Notes: generated by a model from the sequence alone, not told the origin. A stretch of 64,000 nt of DNA from Delphinella strobiligena (GCA_009982845.1 JAADKB010000006.1:1798001-1862000); one strand, 5' to 3'; positions 1 to 11,996 are shown, counted from the first letter of the stretch. Numbers and translations: made by a program.

Positions 1-91
1 TCGTACCATCAGCTCGAGTTCATACTACCTACAATACCATCAATGTACTTCCAACGACAAGTCGTCTTCGTACACTGAAACCACCTTCGCA

Positions 92-781
92 TCAAAGCCA
101 ATTAACGCTCCGCACAATTACAGCCGGTCTGACTAGATTTGTCCTCACGAGCTCACCGTTGACTAGATCATTGTTCCGCGTCCTCCTGGCCGCATCGTTC
201 CAATTGTCCTCGATGCCGCTTTGCAAATGTCGCTTCGCAAGCCGTTGGAACGCCAAGTCGGGCTCAACATCGACGAACCAGGTATCGTCCACGAGAGCGC
301 TGATGTCTCGCCACGGTGCCTCGTCGAAAAGCAGCCAGTTGCCCTCTAGTATAAGCAATGAAGTCTCCGGAGTAATGGTAATGGAATCTTCCACGGGGTC
401 TTTGGTGGCATGGTCGAAGCTTGGAGCCAGGGTGACCATGGACTTGTCATGCTTGAATGTCTGAAGTTTCTTGACAAGTTTGATGACTGCATTTGCGTTG
501 AAAGTCCAGGCGGCGCCGCGTCTGGCGTAGGCTTCTTCGCGGTTGCTAAGAGCATCGAGGGTGTTTCGTGGCAGATGGAAGCCGTCCATTGGAAGTACAG
601 CTGCATAGCGCCCTGAAGCCGAAAGGTTCAGTCTTTGGACAACGTTTTCTGCTATTGTGGATTTTCCAGAGCCTGGGGGACCTGCGAGAGCAATCACAAC
701 CCGTTGTTGCTCTCCTCCATGGTTGGAGGATTGATGAATATCTCTTGCTCGGGCTGCAAGGGTCTGATGCACTGAGTCCAT
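92..781 (-). CDS. P-loop small-molecule kinase (YFH7 / uridine-kinase-like)
   Basis: Intronless, 229 aa. The Walker A loop GPPGSGKST lies at residues 34-42, followed by PMDGFH at about 64-69 (the substrate-binding strand of the phosphoribulokinase/uridine-kinase superfamily) and a hydrophobic LLILEGNWLL strand. This domain order is that of fungal YFH7-type proteins and bacterial pantothenate/fructokinase-like kinases, so an ATP-dependent phosphotransferase on a small metabolite is expected; the substrate cannot be read from sequence. The frame is open 60 codons further upstream, but that part starts with low-complexity, promoter-like sequence and reads through a TATA tract, so I chose the ATG at 781. 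A divergent SDR gene follows at 1287. Confidence 0.8.
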   Translation of the reverse strand: MDSVHQTLAARARDIHQSSNHGGEQQRVVIALAGPPGSGKSTIAENVVQRLNLSASGRYAAVLPMDGFHLPRNTLDALSNREEAYARRGAAWTFNANAVIKLVKKLQTFKHDKSMVTLAPSFDHATKDPVEDSITITPETSLLILEGNWLLFDEAPWRDISALVDDTWFVDVEPDLAFQRLAKRHLQSGIEDNWNDAARRTRNNDLVNGELVRTNLVRPAVIVRSVNWL

Positions 782-1286
782 GCTGAATTGAGTTTGGAAG
801 AAAAAGGAGGGAAAAGAACGAGTGGTATATATATAATTATATAAACATGAAGCTGTTAGTGACCCTTTCAAACGGACATTGTATACAACAGGTATATAGG
901 GCGTTACACCAAATATGTCGGACGACTCTACTCCGCTACACATTACCAAGAAATCTACCATGCCAAAATGTTAACGATTGTACTAGTTTAGCTCTCTTGT
1001 ATCCACAATTGCCATGGTGTTCTTTTCACAAGGTTTACCTTTGGAAGTGGGGAGCTAATTGGGGTGAGGGGACCCCTCGGGCTACTATGCTCCGAAGCGG
1101 AGACATGCGACCCCACAAGTCGCAACGATGATCTCTACATATCATGAGTGATACTGTCATATATACGTTTAAGAGTAGAGGCATACAAGTTCAGCAGTGC
1201 TCAGGCTGTGTATACTTCCATAGGTTCGAGAGGATTCTTAAGACTACCTTGAGAATCCAGGAATTTGTCACCAGTTGGAGACCATC
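782..1286. other. Divergent intergenic region between kinase and SDR
   Basis: Beyond the TATA tract I see no open frame with family similarity and no RNA gene. It presumably holds the promoters of both flanking genes. Confidence 0.5.
826..845 (-). promoter_or_regulatory. TATA-rich core promoter of the P-loop kinase
   Basis: An uninterrupted run of TA dinucleotides and a TATAAT-like stretch lies 45-65 nt upstream of the chosen kinase ATG, a normal distance for a fungal TATA element. Inferred from position and composition only. Confidence 0.4.
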
Positions 1287-2301
1287 ATGTCTGATAGGGC
1301 AGCATTGACAGCTCGTGCGATCCCGTTTATGGAGCTGTCAGATGGGTCTTCTACTTCCATGACCGCTCCCCCACCGCCTTTGTCAGGCTCCGATGCACGG
1401 AGTCGAGCACTTGAACGATTCGCCGTCACAGGTACCACCATAAGTAAGTCGATAGTTGCTCTTGACTCCATGACACCATCACATAATAATACGTTGAAGT
1501 AACTGGTGGTGCTGGAACTCTTGCAATGTCAGCTGCAAGAGCAGTTCTAGAGCATGGTACAGATAGCCTTGCTCTGCTCGATCTTGAACCAATACTCCAA
1601 GCATCAGCGGCAGCTATTGAGCAACTTCAAACTGACTTCCCGTCTGCGCAAATCGTTACCAAAATTGTAGACGTCACAGAGGCCGACTCCGTGGATGACG
1701 CATTCTTTGACATTGCGGAACAATGCGAAAGTGTTGACAACGTGCTATGCTTCGCCGGTATCGTGGGATGTGTCCACGCCTTGGAGATGACGCCGGCACA
1801 ATGGAGGAGAATGCTCGAAGTAAACACCACAGGATCCTTCTTCTGTGCTCAAGCTGCTGCTAAGCATATGGTAGCTCAGGGAAAGGGAGGGTCAATCATG
1901 TTTACAGCGTCCATTTCCGCTCACAGAGTCAACTTCCCACAACCTCAGGCAGCATATAACGTGTCCAAAGCTGCCATTGTTGCCCTGAAAAGCAGTCTCG
2001 CCGCAGAGTGGGCAAGGTATGGTATTCGAGTCAACAGCTTGAGTCCAGGATATATGGATACTATCCTGAACGAAGGAAGTGGTCTGGATGAGGCAAGAAG
2101 AATGTGGACAGCACATAATCCGAGCGGAAGAATGGGGGCTGTGGGAGAGTTGGATGCCACTGTCGTGATGCTCTGCTCGAGAGGAGGCAGCTATGTGACT
2201 GGTGCGGACTTTCTGGTTGATGGTGAGTAGGACCTGCACCCTTCAAAGCTTTCTTGCAAGACCCTTGCTAATAGATCAAAGGAGGGAGTACTGTCTTTTG
2301 A
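1287..2301 (+). CDS. Short-chain dehydrogenase/reductase (3 exons)
   Basis: Exons 1287-1443, 1500-2222 and 2282-2301, giving 299 aa. Intron 1 (GTAAGT...AAG, 56 nt) cuts just before the cofactor-binding glycine motif, so splicing restores TTIITGGAGTL. Intron 2 (GTGAGT...AAG, 59 nt) restores the classical SDR C-terminus DFLVDGGSTV before TGA. Also visible are FAGIVG (the NNAG position), the catalytic serine region SISAH and YNVSK with the Tyr/Lys pair, then PGYMDT. A classical NAD(P)H-dependent oxidoreductase, probably on a polyol or sugar-type substrate; the substrate is unknown. Without the introns the Rossmann motif and C-terminus would be lost, which supports this model. Confidence 0.85.
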
Positions 2302-2673
2302 TAGACTTGGGTCTCAGCAAGCAAATCCGTCAATACTTGCATGATCAGAGGCTTCCACAACGACCTTGGGTGGAAAATCGTGTAGATTTGAATTTATGTC
2401 ATGACCGAACAGGATAAATACATTGCATCGTAAAGTATTCTTAACATCTTATTCGTGGCATCTGGCAGCACTCGAAGTGTCCGAAGCTAAGACTACTCGT
2501 AGAGCTGTGCTAACTTGGTTGGGATGGTACATCGCTTCGACATAGCAACTTGGAGTTTGAGCTGCGACTTTTCACATGCATCGACGTGGCCTTGTCGATG
2601 TTTCGGGGCCTGGAGAAGAAGAGAAGCCATGTGCACGAGCATAGATGATGATTGTTACCAATGTATCCGCGGC
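2302..2673. other. Intergenic, convergent genes
   Basis: 3' ends of the SDR gene and the Tae1 gene face each other. No feature recognised. Confidence 0.5.
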
Positions 2674-3381
2674 TCAACCAGTGGGCTGCAGAGCGTATAT
2701 GCGCACGCCATAAAGATCTTTGGGGAAACCTCTTTGCAACTCAGTGCTGACAAGCTTGAGCTTTGCTTCGGTGAAGAGTTTCCTCAGCTTAGAATCGGTT
2801 CGGGTCACGCTCGAGTCGGTTCCATCGTAGACATCCACATCGTCAGGATGATTACTTAGATTCTCCTTGACAACGATCCAGCCTCCCTTTACCACACAGG
2901 ATTGAATGCGGGAAAGCAAGTCATGAACTTGTGCGTCGGTACATTGGCCTATGCACCACTGGATCCAGATGATGTCGTACCTGTACTCGTCAGGGTCTGG
3001 GTGCCATGCCTCGAGACCAAGGTTCCAGATTTTGCCCACTCCACCATTTGCCCTAATCTCTCTGAAAGAATCTCCTTCACTGATCTCGCGGGTGAACTTC
3101 TCGACAGGTTCGACTATATCGACGACATCTGAAATCTTGGACAGGAAGCCGAGAGAAATTCTCCCAATTCCGGCGCCACAATCAACGACGCGTTTGAGTC
3201 TCTGAGAGGTTGGATGCGTTTTCGATGAGCGACGAAGCTTGGCGATAAAGTTTGCACTCTGCTGTAGGTCTATTCTCGAGACCTGTGGGTAGCCGCCTAG
3301 CATGCCGTTGACCGAGGCATCAGTGCTTGTCCAGTAGTCGACAGCGGCTTTGTGGTCGATTTGCGAGTCTGGTGCTGACAT
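2674..3381 (-). CDS. TAE1: Alpha-N-terminal protein methyltransferase (Tae1/NTM1 family)
   Basis: Intronless, 235 aa from the ATG at 3381, close to the roughly 230 aa of yeast Tae1. The AdoMet-binding motif DCGAGIGRIS sits near residue 78, followed by the acidic strand VDIVEPVEKF and the family signature YDIIWIQWCIGQ. These enzymes methylate the alpha-amino group of proteins with an N-terminal X-Pro-Lys motif, including ribosomal proteins, in the cytosol. The frame is open upstream to 3546, with alternative methionines at 3438 and 3546, but the family start matches MSAPDSQIDH. Divergent from the Sam37 gene. Confidence 0.9.
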   Translation of the reverse strand: MSAPDSQIDHKAAVDYWTSTDASVNGMLGGYPQVSRIDLQQSANFIAKLRRSSKTHPTSQRLKRVVDCGAGIGRISLGFLSKISDVVDIVEPVEKFTREISEGDSFREIRANGGVGKIWNLGLEAWHPDPDEYRYDIIWIQWCIGQCTDAQVHDLLSRIQSCVVKGGWIVVKENLSNHPDDVDVYDGTDSSVTRTDSKLRKLFTEAKLKLVSTELQRGFPKDLYGVRIYALQPTG

Positions 3382-3699
3382 TTTGCTGTGATTGGTTGAG
3401 AATGCGAACATTGATTGTGGGGTGAAATCGGCGTCCATACCTTGTATAGTGGTGATAGTGCTACGTTTTGTGGTGCTGAGATGCTGAGATTGATGAAAGC
3501 GGGAGACGCGTCGGATACGCGATAACTGGACTTCGACGTCACTCAAATTTAATTTATTATAATATGGAAGGTAAGCCTCGCAGGCTCGTGCCTTTCACGC
3601 CGCCTTGGCAAATGGCTTCGACTTTCCATTGTTCTTGGCCTGACTGTCCCGAAATTGAATCATAAATCAAAGTCGGCATTGAAGATGAGCCAAAGTAAC
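3382..3699. other. Shared divergent promoter region Tae1 / Sam37
   Basis: 318 nt between two divergent starts. The upper part could still be N-terminal coding for Tae1 if the upstream ATG were used. No clear TATA box. Confidence 0.4.
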
Positions 3700-5152
3700 A
3701 TGAGACTCTACATTCCTGGTCCGGCATTTGGACTTCCCTCAATAGATGCCGAGTGCATAGCTGCAGTCGCCCTTGTAAAGTCGCATTGTGAGAGCACTGA
3801 TCAAGCCTGGGAGCTGGTTGCCAGCCATGAGCCTCCACCAGACGCTCATCTGCCATTGCTAGAAGATGACGGTGCCTCGTTCTCGGGATTTGGAAACATA
3901 ATCAAGCACTTGGCAACCTCACCGAACAACCTTGCCGGTCTGGCAAGCGACTTGACTGCGGAACAGCGCGCAGACGCAATTGCGTGAGTGCATCCACTCA
4001 GCCGCGACAGCAGTAATAATCAATAACAGCAGCGCATGGCTGATTGAACTTGGTAGGTTAAAATCTTTCATTGTCTCCACCGGTATCCCTCTTCTTGATG
4101 TCTCACTATATGTGTCATTTGAGAATTACCGACTCCGCACCCGCTCTTCCTATACTCAAATTCTACCCTGGTACGCCAATTTTCTGCTACCTCCGCGACT
4201 ACGCGCTGCCGCAAGATCCAGAACTGCCCGTCTCGGAGTATCGACCGTCGATGTCGATTCTGTTCACGAGGATGTGATAGAGAAACCGCAATCACTTCAA
4301 CAACAGCAGCCTCGTCAATTCGAAGAACACGAAACGGAGAAGCATGCGAAGCGCTTACTGGGCCAACGGAGGACACTGAAATCCATGCTGCGCGCTCCTG
4401 AATATGCTGCCGCCTTCAAGATTCAAGCACTCGCAGACGATTTCTTTGAGCCGCTCCAAGAAATGCTAGGCAACAAGCAATACCTACTTGGAACATCTGC
4501 ACCATCAGAAATCGATTGTCTGGCTTTTGGCTATTTGAGTCTGATGCTCTATCCACGAATGCCACAGGCATGGCTGGAAACGAGCCTGAAAACTCGATAT
4601 GCAAAGCTGAAGCTATACATTGACAGATTAAGAGCACGTTTTGACATGGACGCAACTCCCGCTGAGGCATTCCAGCAACGCCAAGAGCCTGTCGTTGGAA
4701 GCGAGAACATAGACATACTGCAGGGCAGGACCGTCGTCGGTAAACTGCCGTGGACACAACCTCAAGAGCTTGGTTTTGCACGTGCGCTTGCTTCTCTAGG
4801 ACGGGAATTGCGCCTGCAAATTCCCCTGCCGAACAGTGGTGCGCAGGTTAAGAAATTGCCGCAAAAGGATTACAACACGAGCTGGCTGGGGAAAACATTG
4901 CCATATCTGCCAGCCCTTGGTGCCGTCGCCTTGACAGGATACTGGTTATATCTAGACAGACCATGGCCCAAAGGCGAAACTGTCCATCATTTCGGAAAGA
5001 GGAGACTTGCCGACTATGGTGCTGCAGGCGCTTTGCTGGGAGGATTGGGAATGCAAATGCAGACTGCACAAGTCAAAGAGGGACCACGGAGAGTTCAGGA
5101 GTTCGGAGACGGAGCTGTGAAGGTTGAGGTTGTGGAGGACGAACAAGTGTAA
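3700..5152 (+). CDS. SAM37: Mitochondrial outer-membrane SAM complex subunit Sam37 (metaxin family)
   Basis: Exons 3700-3983 and 4057-5152, 459 aa. The intron (GTGAGT...TAG, 73 nt) splices RADAIA to LKSFIVSTGIP. The N-terminus MRLYIPGPAFGLPSIDAEC is the hallmark start of fungal Sam37, and ILPWYANFLLPPRLRAAAR and the GST-C-like segment NKQYLLGTSAPSEIDCLAFG are also typical of metaxins. A hydrophobic segment near the C-terminus (TLPYLPALGAVALTGYWLY) is a likely membrane anchor. Sam37 helps release and assemble beta-barrel proteins at the mitochondrial outer membrane. Two further in-frame ATGs (3655, 3685) lie upstream, but the family begins at 3700. Confidence 0.9.
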
Positions 5153-6329
5153 AAGGCTGGTGAATAACGCCATCGATCTGTCAAGACATGCCAGATCGAG
5201 TCTTGGAAAAGCTTAAATCAGAGAACCATCCAATGTATTCATAGACGATTGCGAACAACCAAAGCCCTGCAGCTCAGCGTTTTCAAGTTGTAACAGTTAA
5301 TGACAAAACGCTAATGGCAGCCCAGGAAAAGGAATCACATTTTGTGGGACAAGACACCTTTATTTTCGTACCTGCATTTGCAATCTGTAGAAGAACTGGA
5401 GAAGGTTGAAGGAACTGATCGACAAGATCATCTCCACAGGATTTGAGGTGACGTCCTCCTCCGAGTTCAAAGCGTGAAGCGAAGCTCAACTTCACCGTTC
5501 ACGACCATTTTCTGGCTCTGCTTTATGTGTAATGTGTCTCGCACGCCATCATGATCAACACGATCAACACGATCACCACGAGGCGATGATGTTGCCTCCC
5601 ATAACCTCCATATCAACTCCACTACAGCTTCAGCCGCTGCCATCATTTATCAAGCCTGATGAGTTTCTACGAAGTACCACCGTCCCCGGATCCCTCATCT
5701 CCATAATCCGTTCACGCCGCCTCCGTAACTTGATCGCTTGTCTGGTATGGAGACCGACATCTGACCGAGCGCTTTGACAAACCAAGTTTCGGCCCCAGAG
5801 AATTCCAGGGCTACTTTTGAAAGACTGCGAAAGACTGCCAGGCACACAAAGTTAATTGCGACGAGATGTCATCTATCCAAACCAATAGCAAGGCACCAGC
5901 TATAAAAGTTGAACTAAAGAAAAGAAAGCCATCGACAATCAGAACATCATTATCATTGCCTCATTCAAGCGCTCGATGGCGCGGCATACCATCATCAGAT
6001 TGAAAAATCCGTGCTCACTTAGGTTACAAGTATTGCAAGTGCACAGACAATCTTCAAACGAGTATACGTCACAAATGGACGTACTTCGGCGCATCGACTG
6101 TTGTCCGTTACCATCGCTTCGTCTACCAACACTACGGTCACTACAATGGCCTCGCTTGGTCACATCTCGAGTGAAATCGTAGTATGTATAAGAGGTAATG
6201 GCTTCCCTCTCGAGTGTACCCCCTCTCATCCCCTCTCATTCCCCGCATTCCTCTCCACACTCACTACAAGCCTCATCCAAACCCATCGATATCTCTTCAA
6301 CGTCTCGAAAGGTATAGGAGACCTTCAAC
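5153..6329. other. Intergenic region with sugar-porter 5' leader
   Basis: No gene recognised. A short imperfect repeat of CGATCAACA/CGATCACCA lies near 5551-5582. A TATAAAAG element sits at 5901 and a pyrimidine-rich CCCTCTC tract at about 6205-6260, suggesting a long 5' leader for the downstream transporter, possibly with a leader intron starting at the GTATGT near 6182. Confidence 0.4.
5901..5908 (+). promoter_or_regulatory. TATA box candidate for the sugar porter
   Basis: TATAAAAG, about 420 nt before the start codon. It would imply a long leader; support is the motif alone. Confidence 0.3.
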
Positions 6330-8117
6330 ATGCCTTACTTTGGCCTCAAGGGAGGATGGCTGACCTTCTGGGTCACCGTCGCTTGTGCTACCGACATGAC
6401 TCTCTTTGGTTATGATCAAGGTGTCTTCGGAGGTGTCATTGTCACCAATGACTTTCTGACAACTCTCGGCCTCGAAAACAATGACTCTCTTGTGGGTACC
6501 GTCACCGCTCTCTACGACATTGGTTGCTTCTTTGGCGCGATTGCTGCTTTCATGATCGGCGAGCCTCTTGGTCGCAAGAACTCGATCCTGGTCGGAACTG
6601 TCATCATGTCTGTCGGGGCCATCCTCCAAATCACTGCATACAGCACGGCGCAGATGATTGTCGGTCGCATTATCGCCGGAATCGGAAATGGTATCAATAC
6701 CAGTACTGCGCCTGTATGGCAAGGAGAGACATCCAAGGCTTCCTGGCGCGGAAAGCTCATCGTCATCGAGATGATCATGAACATTGCCGGTTACTCTCTT
6801 TCCACTTGGGTCACATTTGGTTTCAGCTTCATCTCTGGGCCAGTTTCGTGGCGTATTCCTCTTGCCTTCCAATTCATCTTCATCTTCATCCTCTTCGCCA
6901 CTGTCCCATGGCTTCCTGAGTCTCCTCGTTGGTTGATTGCCAAGGGTAGAGTCGCTGAGGCTGAGCAGATCATTGCCGATCTTGAGGATATGGCTGTGGA
7001 TGACGTTCTCATTGTACAGCAGGTCAAGGAAATTGAATTCACTGTCAAATATGAGCAGGAAAACTCGCCCACCTGGGGTCAGATCTTTACTGGAAAGACT
7101 GGCGGAACTGGTAACACTAGCACCGTTCGCCGTCTCCTTCTCGGTATTGGCGCGCAGGCCATGCAGCAGGTTTGCAAGCCCTTTCCCATTGCTTGAGGGA
7201 TATACAGCTAACAACTTTCCAGTTGGGTGGTATCAACGTCACCAGTTACTATTTGCCATCCGTCCTGGAGGACTCTGTGGGATTCAGCAACACGATGGCT
7301 CGTCTTCTCACTGGCTGCAATTCCGTATCATACCTTCTCTTCTCGTTCATCGGTATTCCCAACGTCGAGCGCTGGGGTCGTCGCAAGATGATGATGTATG
7401 CCTCTCTCGGACAAGGCCTTTGTTATTTGTGCATCACTATTCTGCTCAGCTTCAACGAGGACCCCAACTATGCGTACAAGACCCAGGTTGCCTCCGCTTC
7501 CGTTGCATTCTTCTTCCTGTACTACGTTTTCTTCGGTATCGGCTGGCAAGGTGTCCCATGGTTGTATCCCACTGAGATCAACTCGCTCTCTATGCGTACC
7601 AAGGGTGCTGCCCTCGGAACTGCGTAAGTCTACTCCTCTATCTACACCGTGATGACTATGTGGCTAATCCGAATGTAGTTCTAATTGGATTTTCAACTTC
7701 GTCGTCGTAGAAGTCACGAAGCCCGGGATTTCCAGTCTTGGCTGGAAGTTCTACATCATCTGGACCGTCACCAACCTAGCCTTTGTCCCAACCGTCTATT
7801 TCTTCTTCCCCGAAACCGCGGACCGCACCTTGGAAGACATGGACCGATACTTCAGAGAGCACGACAACATTCTCGTCCACAGAGACTACGAGGCCACTAG
7901 CGGCAAGAGACCCCTCAGATACATCGAGTTCGACCAGATCGCGCAAGGCTCCGTGGCCGCCGACAACGCCGGTATATTCGCCGACAGGAAGATCAAGGAT
8001 GAGGAAAGCAGACACGAAAAGATTGAGCTCAGGAAGCTGGACAATCCTGGTGTTGGCTCCAGCTCTAGCAGCTCCGCTGCCAGTGGTACCAACGCCGAGT
8101 TCAGGGAGAACATATAA
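6330..8117 (+). CDS. MFS sugar transporter
   Basis: Exons 6330-7169, 7223-7623 and 7679-8117, 559 aa. Introns of 53 nt (GTTTGC...CAG) and 55 nt (GTAAGT...TAG) restore MQQLGGINVTSYYLP and GTASNWIFNF. Twelve hydrophobic helices are expected. Sugar-porter signatures are present: GYDQGVFGG in TM1, GEPLGRKNSI in loop 2-3, PESPRWLI before the central loop, ERWGRRKMM in loop 8-9 and PETADRTLEDMDRYF at the end of TM12. It moves a hexose or related sugar across the plasma membrane by proton symport; the substrate is not assignable. The hydrophilic serine-rich C-tail is typical. A long open frame on the opposite strand is a codon-bias shadow. Confidence 0.92.
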
Positions 8118-8962
8118 AGGGCATGTGATGCAGAAGGAACGGAAAAATAACGTAGTTGTATGACGCATGTGTGCGTTTTTCTTGACATTCGTCAATCTAG
8201 CGAGGAGTTATTTTAGCGAAATATGATACCCATGATTAAGGATTTCCACAATATGTTTCTCTTGTATTGTGCCCTAGTTTTTGGTTCTTTGGGATGTTGT
8301 TTTGATTATGTTCGTTTGACATGGATTGTCTATGCACGTGTACTCGTCTGACTTTTCATAGTCACTATGTCTTTTCCACTATCTCTTTCGAGTCGGCGTT
8401 GCCAATCTTGGGAACTATAGGCTTGATGCCATACGTTGATGCCATACGTAGGACGGTTGGGCTTGGTCAGGAAGATTATACAGCTCCCAAACGCCCTCGA
8501 GTTCCGCGGATATCGCGAGCCCGGTATCACCGATGAATAGATGTGTTATATTGTGATTTATCAAGAAAACTTCCGTTCTCTCGCTGATTGCGCTGCTTCC
8601 TTTCCAACGAAGCTAATTGCTCATAGCCTGATAGAATTTTTCTTTACGAACAGCGCTCAAGATCTGGAATGTCAGAGACCTGATCTCAAATTTGCGGATG
8701 TGATATCATGTATGTCAGGTCATGATATGTTGTTTTCCACGTTTGATCACATTCACGATGACTTAGACACATTGCTGCCTGCTTCCTTCAAAGCCCTCTA
8801 GACGGCAAAACGGGGCCGAAGGATATCCATGATGGTGCTCATGGATTCTTTGTTTCACAAAGGGTCGTTGACTCGTAGGAGTATTCGTGCCAAGCTCCAG
8901 CCACAATAGCTAATAACCTGTTAAGTGATTTGTACTGGTTCTTGAGCCAATCTCAGGCGTCC
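8118..8962. other. Intergenic, nothing recognised
   Basis: Contains the transporter 3' UTR. No open frame here resembles a known family. Confidence 0.4.
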
Positions 8963-9560
8963 TCAGGGCTCTGGCATGCGACCGGGAACAGCTGGGTCAA
9001 ACGAAGCGGCAGGTAGAGCCTTGGCAAGGCGATAGCGTTTGGCATCGTCCTTGTACTCCCAGGTTTCGAAATTGTATTGTGAGATATACGCGCTTGTCTC
9101 TGGTGCGAGCTTGTTCACCATCTCTTGAGTGAGGTCGACAGCGCCTGTGGCCTTGATGCCATAGGCTCCCCGTAAAGTCATCTGCCACTTCGACCTTTTG
9201 TCTCCTTGACAATTACTGCAAGTCGCAGGAATACCTGGATAGCTTGCTCTCTTGCAATAGGCTCACACTCGCCATAGATTGTACTACACTGAGAGAGCCA
9301 AGGCTTGTCAACAGGCTTGTCGTGTCTATCCTTGCCCTCCTTTTTCCCTTCGGATAGTCTGTGGTATACGTGCGAATCTCTCATGACCTTGTCGAGGTGT
9401 TTTCTGGACCTAAGAGATAGTACCAAGTGTAGCGGGTCGCGTCATCGATTTGATACAAATCGGCTTCTTTGAGGTCTGGCGTCCAGTGAGCCCAGTTGTC
9501 CTGGCCTCGAAGAGCCTTCAACTTCACACCGATATCAATGTTGTTGAATTCTGACACGGT
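8963..9560 (-). pseudogene. Decayed coding relic in several frames
   Basis: On the minus strand protein-like segments follow one another in different frames: about 9560-9385 reads FNNIDIGVKLKALRGQDNWA then DATRYTWYYLLGPENTS, 9426-9178 reads VYHRLSEGKKEGKDRHDK, and 9181-8963 reads LTQEMVNKLAPETSAYISQY. Stops or shifts separate them and no consensus introns join them. The order and residue mix vaguely recall the gag-like part of a Copia-type element, but I cannot confirm a family. Best read as a degenerate gene or element remnant. Confidence 0.3.
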
Positions 9561-10841
9561 GCGTGCAGTTCAATGATCGCAGTGGAAGGTTCCAGGGCAC
9601 CCATTCTCATCACTCGCCCTTGCTCTGCGGCCTGTGCGCTGCATTCACTTTGACACATTCCCATATTCTGAAGTCGTCTTTGCTTTGACCTAGTCGTCGT
9701 TGTTTTGTTGGCAGACCAAGATGATGGTGGTTTGGTGCGGGAACTTTTGGTAGCGATGGATCCTTTCTTATCTTTTGATCGAAGTTCTAAATGTAACACC
9801 CAGCACTTCTTTGGCCCATCTGCCCGTCTCTGGAAGGACCAAAGTCGGAGATCTTGCATCCAGAAAAAGGCTCTCCAGGTACATGGCAGATCTCTCGAGA
9901 GCTGTGTGTGCATAAAAGCATCTTCTTCTTCCTCTGCAGAGAGTATGATTATCACCCTGCCAGGCTCGCGAAGGATGCGGAAAGGAATACTCATATACAC
10001 ATCAAGGCGTTGGATTGGCAGATATCGGTAGGAATGATTCACATCTGTCGCATCTCATTTTGTGTAAAGCAATGGACACGCAGTTCTTTGTTCACTCGCC
10101 ATAGAAGCGTGTCGAATTTTCGGTCTGAAGTCGAACTCAGGCACTTCAGTTGGTGGATAGTCTTGAGGTCCACGAGTTGCGATCTCGTCCTTCCCATCCT
10201 TGCTTTGTTTGGGGGAGTGTGCATACCTCGCCGTTCTGAAGGCTCTGTGCCTTATTTCCCGTTCTTGGTCTGGAGATCATCCTTCAGACCGGAATTCAAT
10301 GTCGTCCCCCTCGATGCAGTCATGGATACGAGCAATAGGACTCTGGCGGGCTGTGTCCACGAAGTCGAGGTCCCTATTGGCGACTTTTTGGTGTAGGCGA
10401 CAAGTCCTGGGATCACGATATAGCTTGGTTAAGAAATCGCTGTGCGTGCGGACATGTTACATCTATTGGATCTTGCTCAAATTGTTGGCCTTCAAGTACA
10501 CGACCAGCCTGCTAAAGCAAGATACAGCATCCCTTGACTTGAGACGCTCACTTGATCTCAGCGAATTCTTGATGGCCACCATGGACCGATTTTGAGCCGA
10601 TCATTCGAGAGACTGGTCTCTTGTCTGAGATTGGGTCGCTGTCGTCAGCGCGTACTCGGCATCCGTGCTGGAATACATGGATCATGAAGTCCTATAGCCA
10701 GGATAGACTTTCGTATATATAAAGAGGGCACGAGTCGGATAGACTGGGATACGTGCAACTCGGGAATCTAGAGCGGCATTCTTCCTCATGCAGGAGTGCA
10801 AGGTGTCATCTCAGGGTCCAGGAGAGTGATTGGCACACCAG
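9561..10841. other. Gene-poor stretch
   Basis: The longest frames here (about 180 codons on either strand) have no motif and atypical composition. I see no supported gene. It may be further relic sequence belonging with the fragment at 8963-9560. Confidence 0.35.
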
Positions 10842-11302
10842 CTAATTGAACGTTGGCCGCGATAGTTGATGTCTGGGTCGAAACAATGTAATACCTGTCT
10901 GTACAGGGCCAAGACGTGGAAAAAGTGTATCTGAGAATTCCGGACGTCTGAGAATCCCGAAGCAAAGTTTTATCAGCCAGTCCAGTGGACGACTTCCCTG
11001 ATCGTCGAGAAACACCATTAACGCTATCACACCTATGTGTTCATCAGCAGAGATCTTGACACGAAGCATAGATTGTATCACCAAGACTCCGCAACTACAA
11101 GCAGCGCCGATAGAAGACTGGACACGACTGGCCCGAAAGTTTATGGCTTCCCTCTGGATCTGAATCATGCCTGCAGCCGTCCTCAGCGTCTCAAATCGAT
11201 CTTGGTCTAGCGATTTGGCCAGCATGTCTGCAGTTACGAGTAAGTGAATGGACCGAGTTGGAACACAATCAATGGCAGACCTGCCAATGCTCCTTTCAGC
11301 AT
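10842..11302 (-). CDS. Hypothetical protein, possibly a truncated gene (2 exons)
   Basis: Suggested exons 11302-11281 and 11227-10842. The intron GTCTGC...CTGCAG (53 nt) joins MLKGALA to DMLAKSLDQDRF, giving 135 aa. The main exon reads like real protein (REAINFRASRVQSSIGAACS, then MVFLDDQGSRPLDWLIKLCF) and would fit the helical C-terminal half of a fungal regulatory protein, but I do not recognise a family and no DNA-binding domain is found upstream. The donor is weak and the start arbitrary. It could be the 3' remnant of a larger gene. Confidence 0.3.
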
Positions 11303-11996
11303 AGCCAGGAGGTTAAGACGGAAGAGGAAAACATGCTGAGCAAAATGCTGATTATAGCAAGTTCTTGTCGTGACCAAGCGTTGTGAAAGGCCGGTACATA
11401 CAAGAAGAGACATGGGGCCATGGTGATTTGGACAGCGTTTGCAGGAGGTCATGCAATGTTAAAACCATGGTGAGGCGTAACGCAAAAGAAAGCGTACGAT
11501 GTACATGAAGAAAGGTCTGAGAGAAACAGAAGGGACGTCGTGGCTTATATTGATGCTCAATAGTGGAATGACTACAACTGAATCCAAGCTTAGCTCCTAG
11601 AGCTCGGAGCTTGACAAGTTGCGTTGTAACGGAGACGTGCAGCAATTAGAGCTCTTTAGGGCTGCGACGTCAGTAGCTGACATGGCAGAGCATGAATCGC
11701 ACGGTGACGCAGAGCTTGGGAGTTATCAAGATGACGGTGAGCAGGGTGAAGCACGCATGAAGGCATGTAGCAGGAAGTGTTAAAAAAGGTGCATGAAAAG
11801 GTGCATAGAATCATTAAAAGATGGTGTCTAACAAAAGTGTGATTTGTGAGCATGTAACTCATAATGGAACCACATCGTAACCATTAACACAGCTGAACAT
11901 AGGGATATCATCCATGACTCATCGCTATAACAATTTTGGGCCTGCTGCTTGGCAATCATTCCTTGATCATTTCGTTTGCATATTTTCATATTTTCC
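11303..11996. other. Intergenic, nothing recognised
   Basis: Only short frames without motifs. Confidence 0.4.

Noticed and set aside
6297..7214. 305-codon open frame antisense to the sugar porter
   Set aside because: It lies wholly opposite a well-supported transporter exon, is charged and repetitive in composition, and has no motif; it is a codon-bias shadow.
9854..10396. 180-codon plus-strand frame
   Set aside because: Cys/Trp/Ser-rich composition typical of random frames, no motif, no splice partners.
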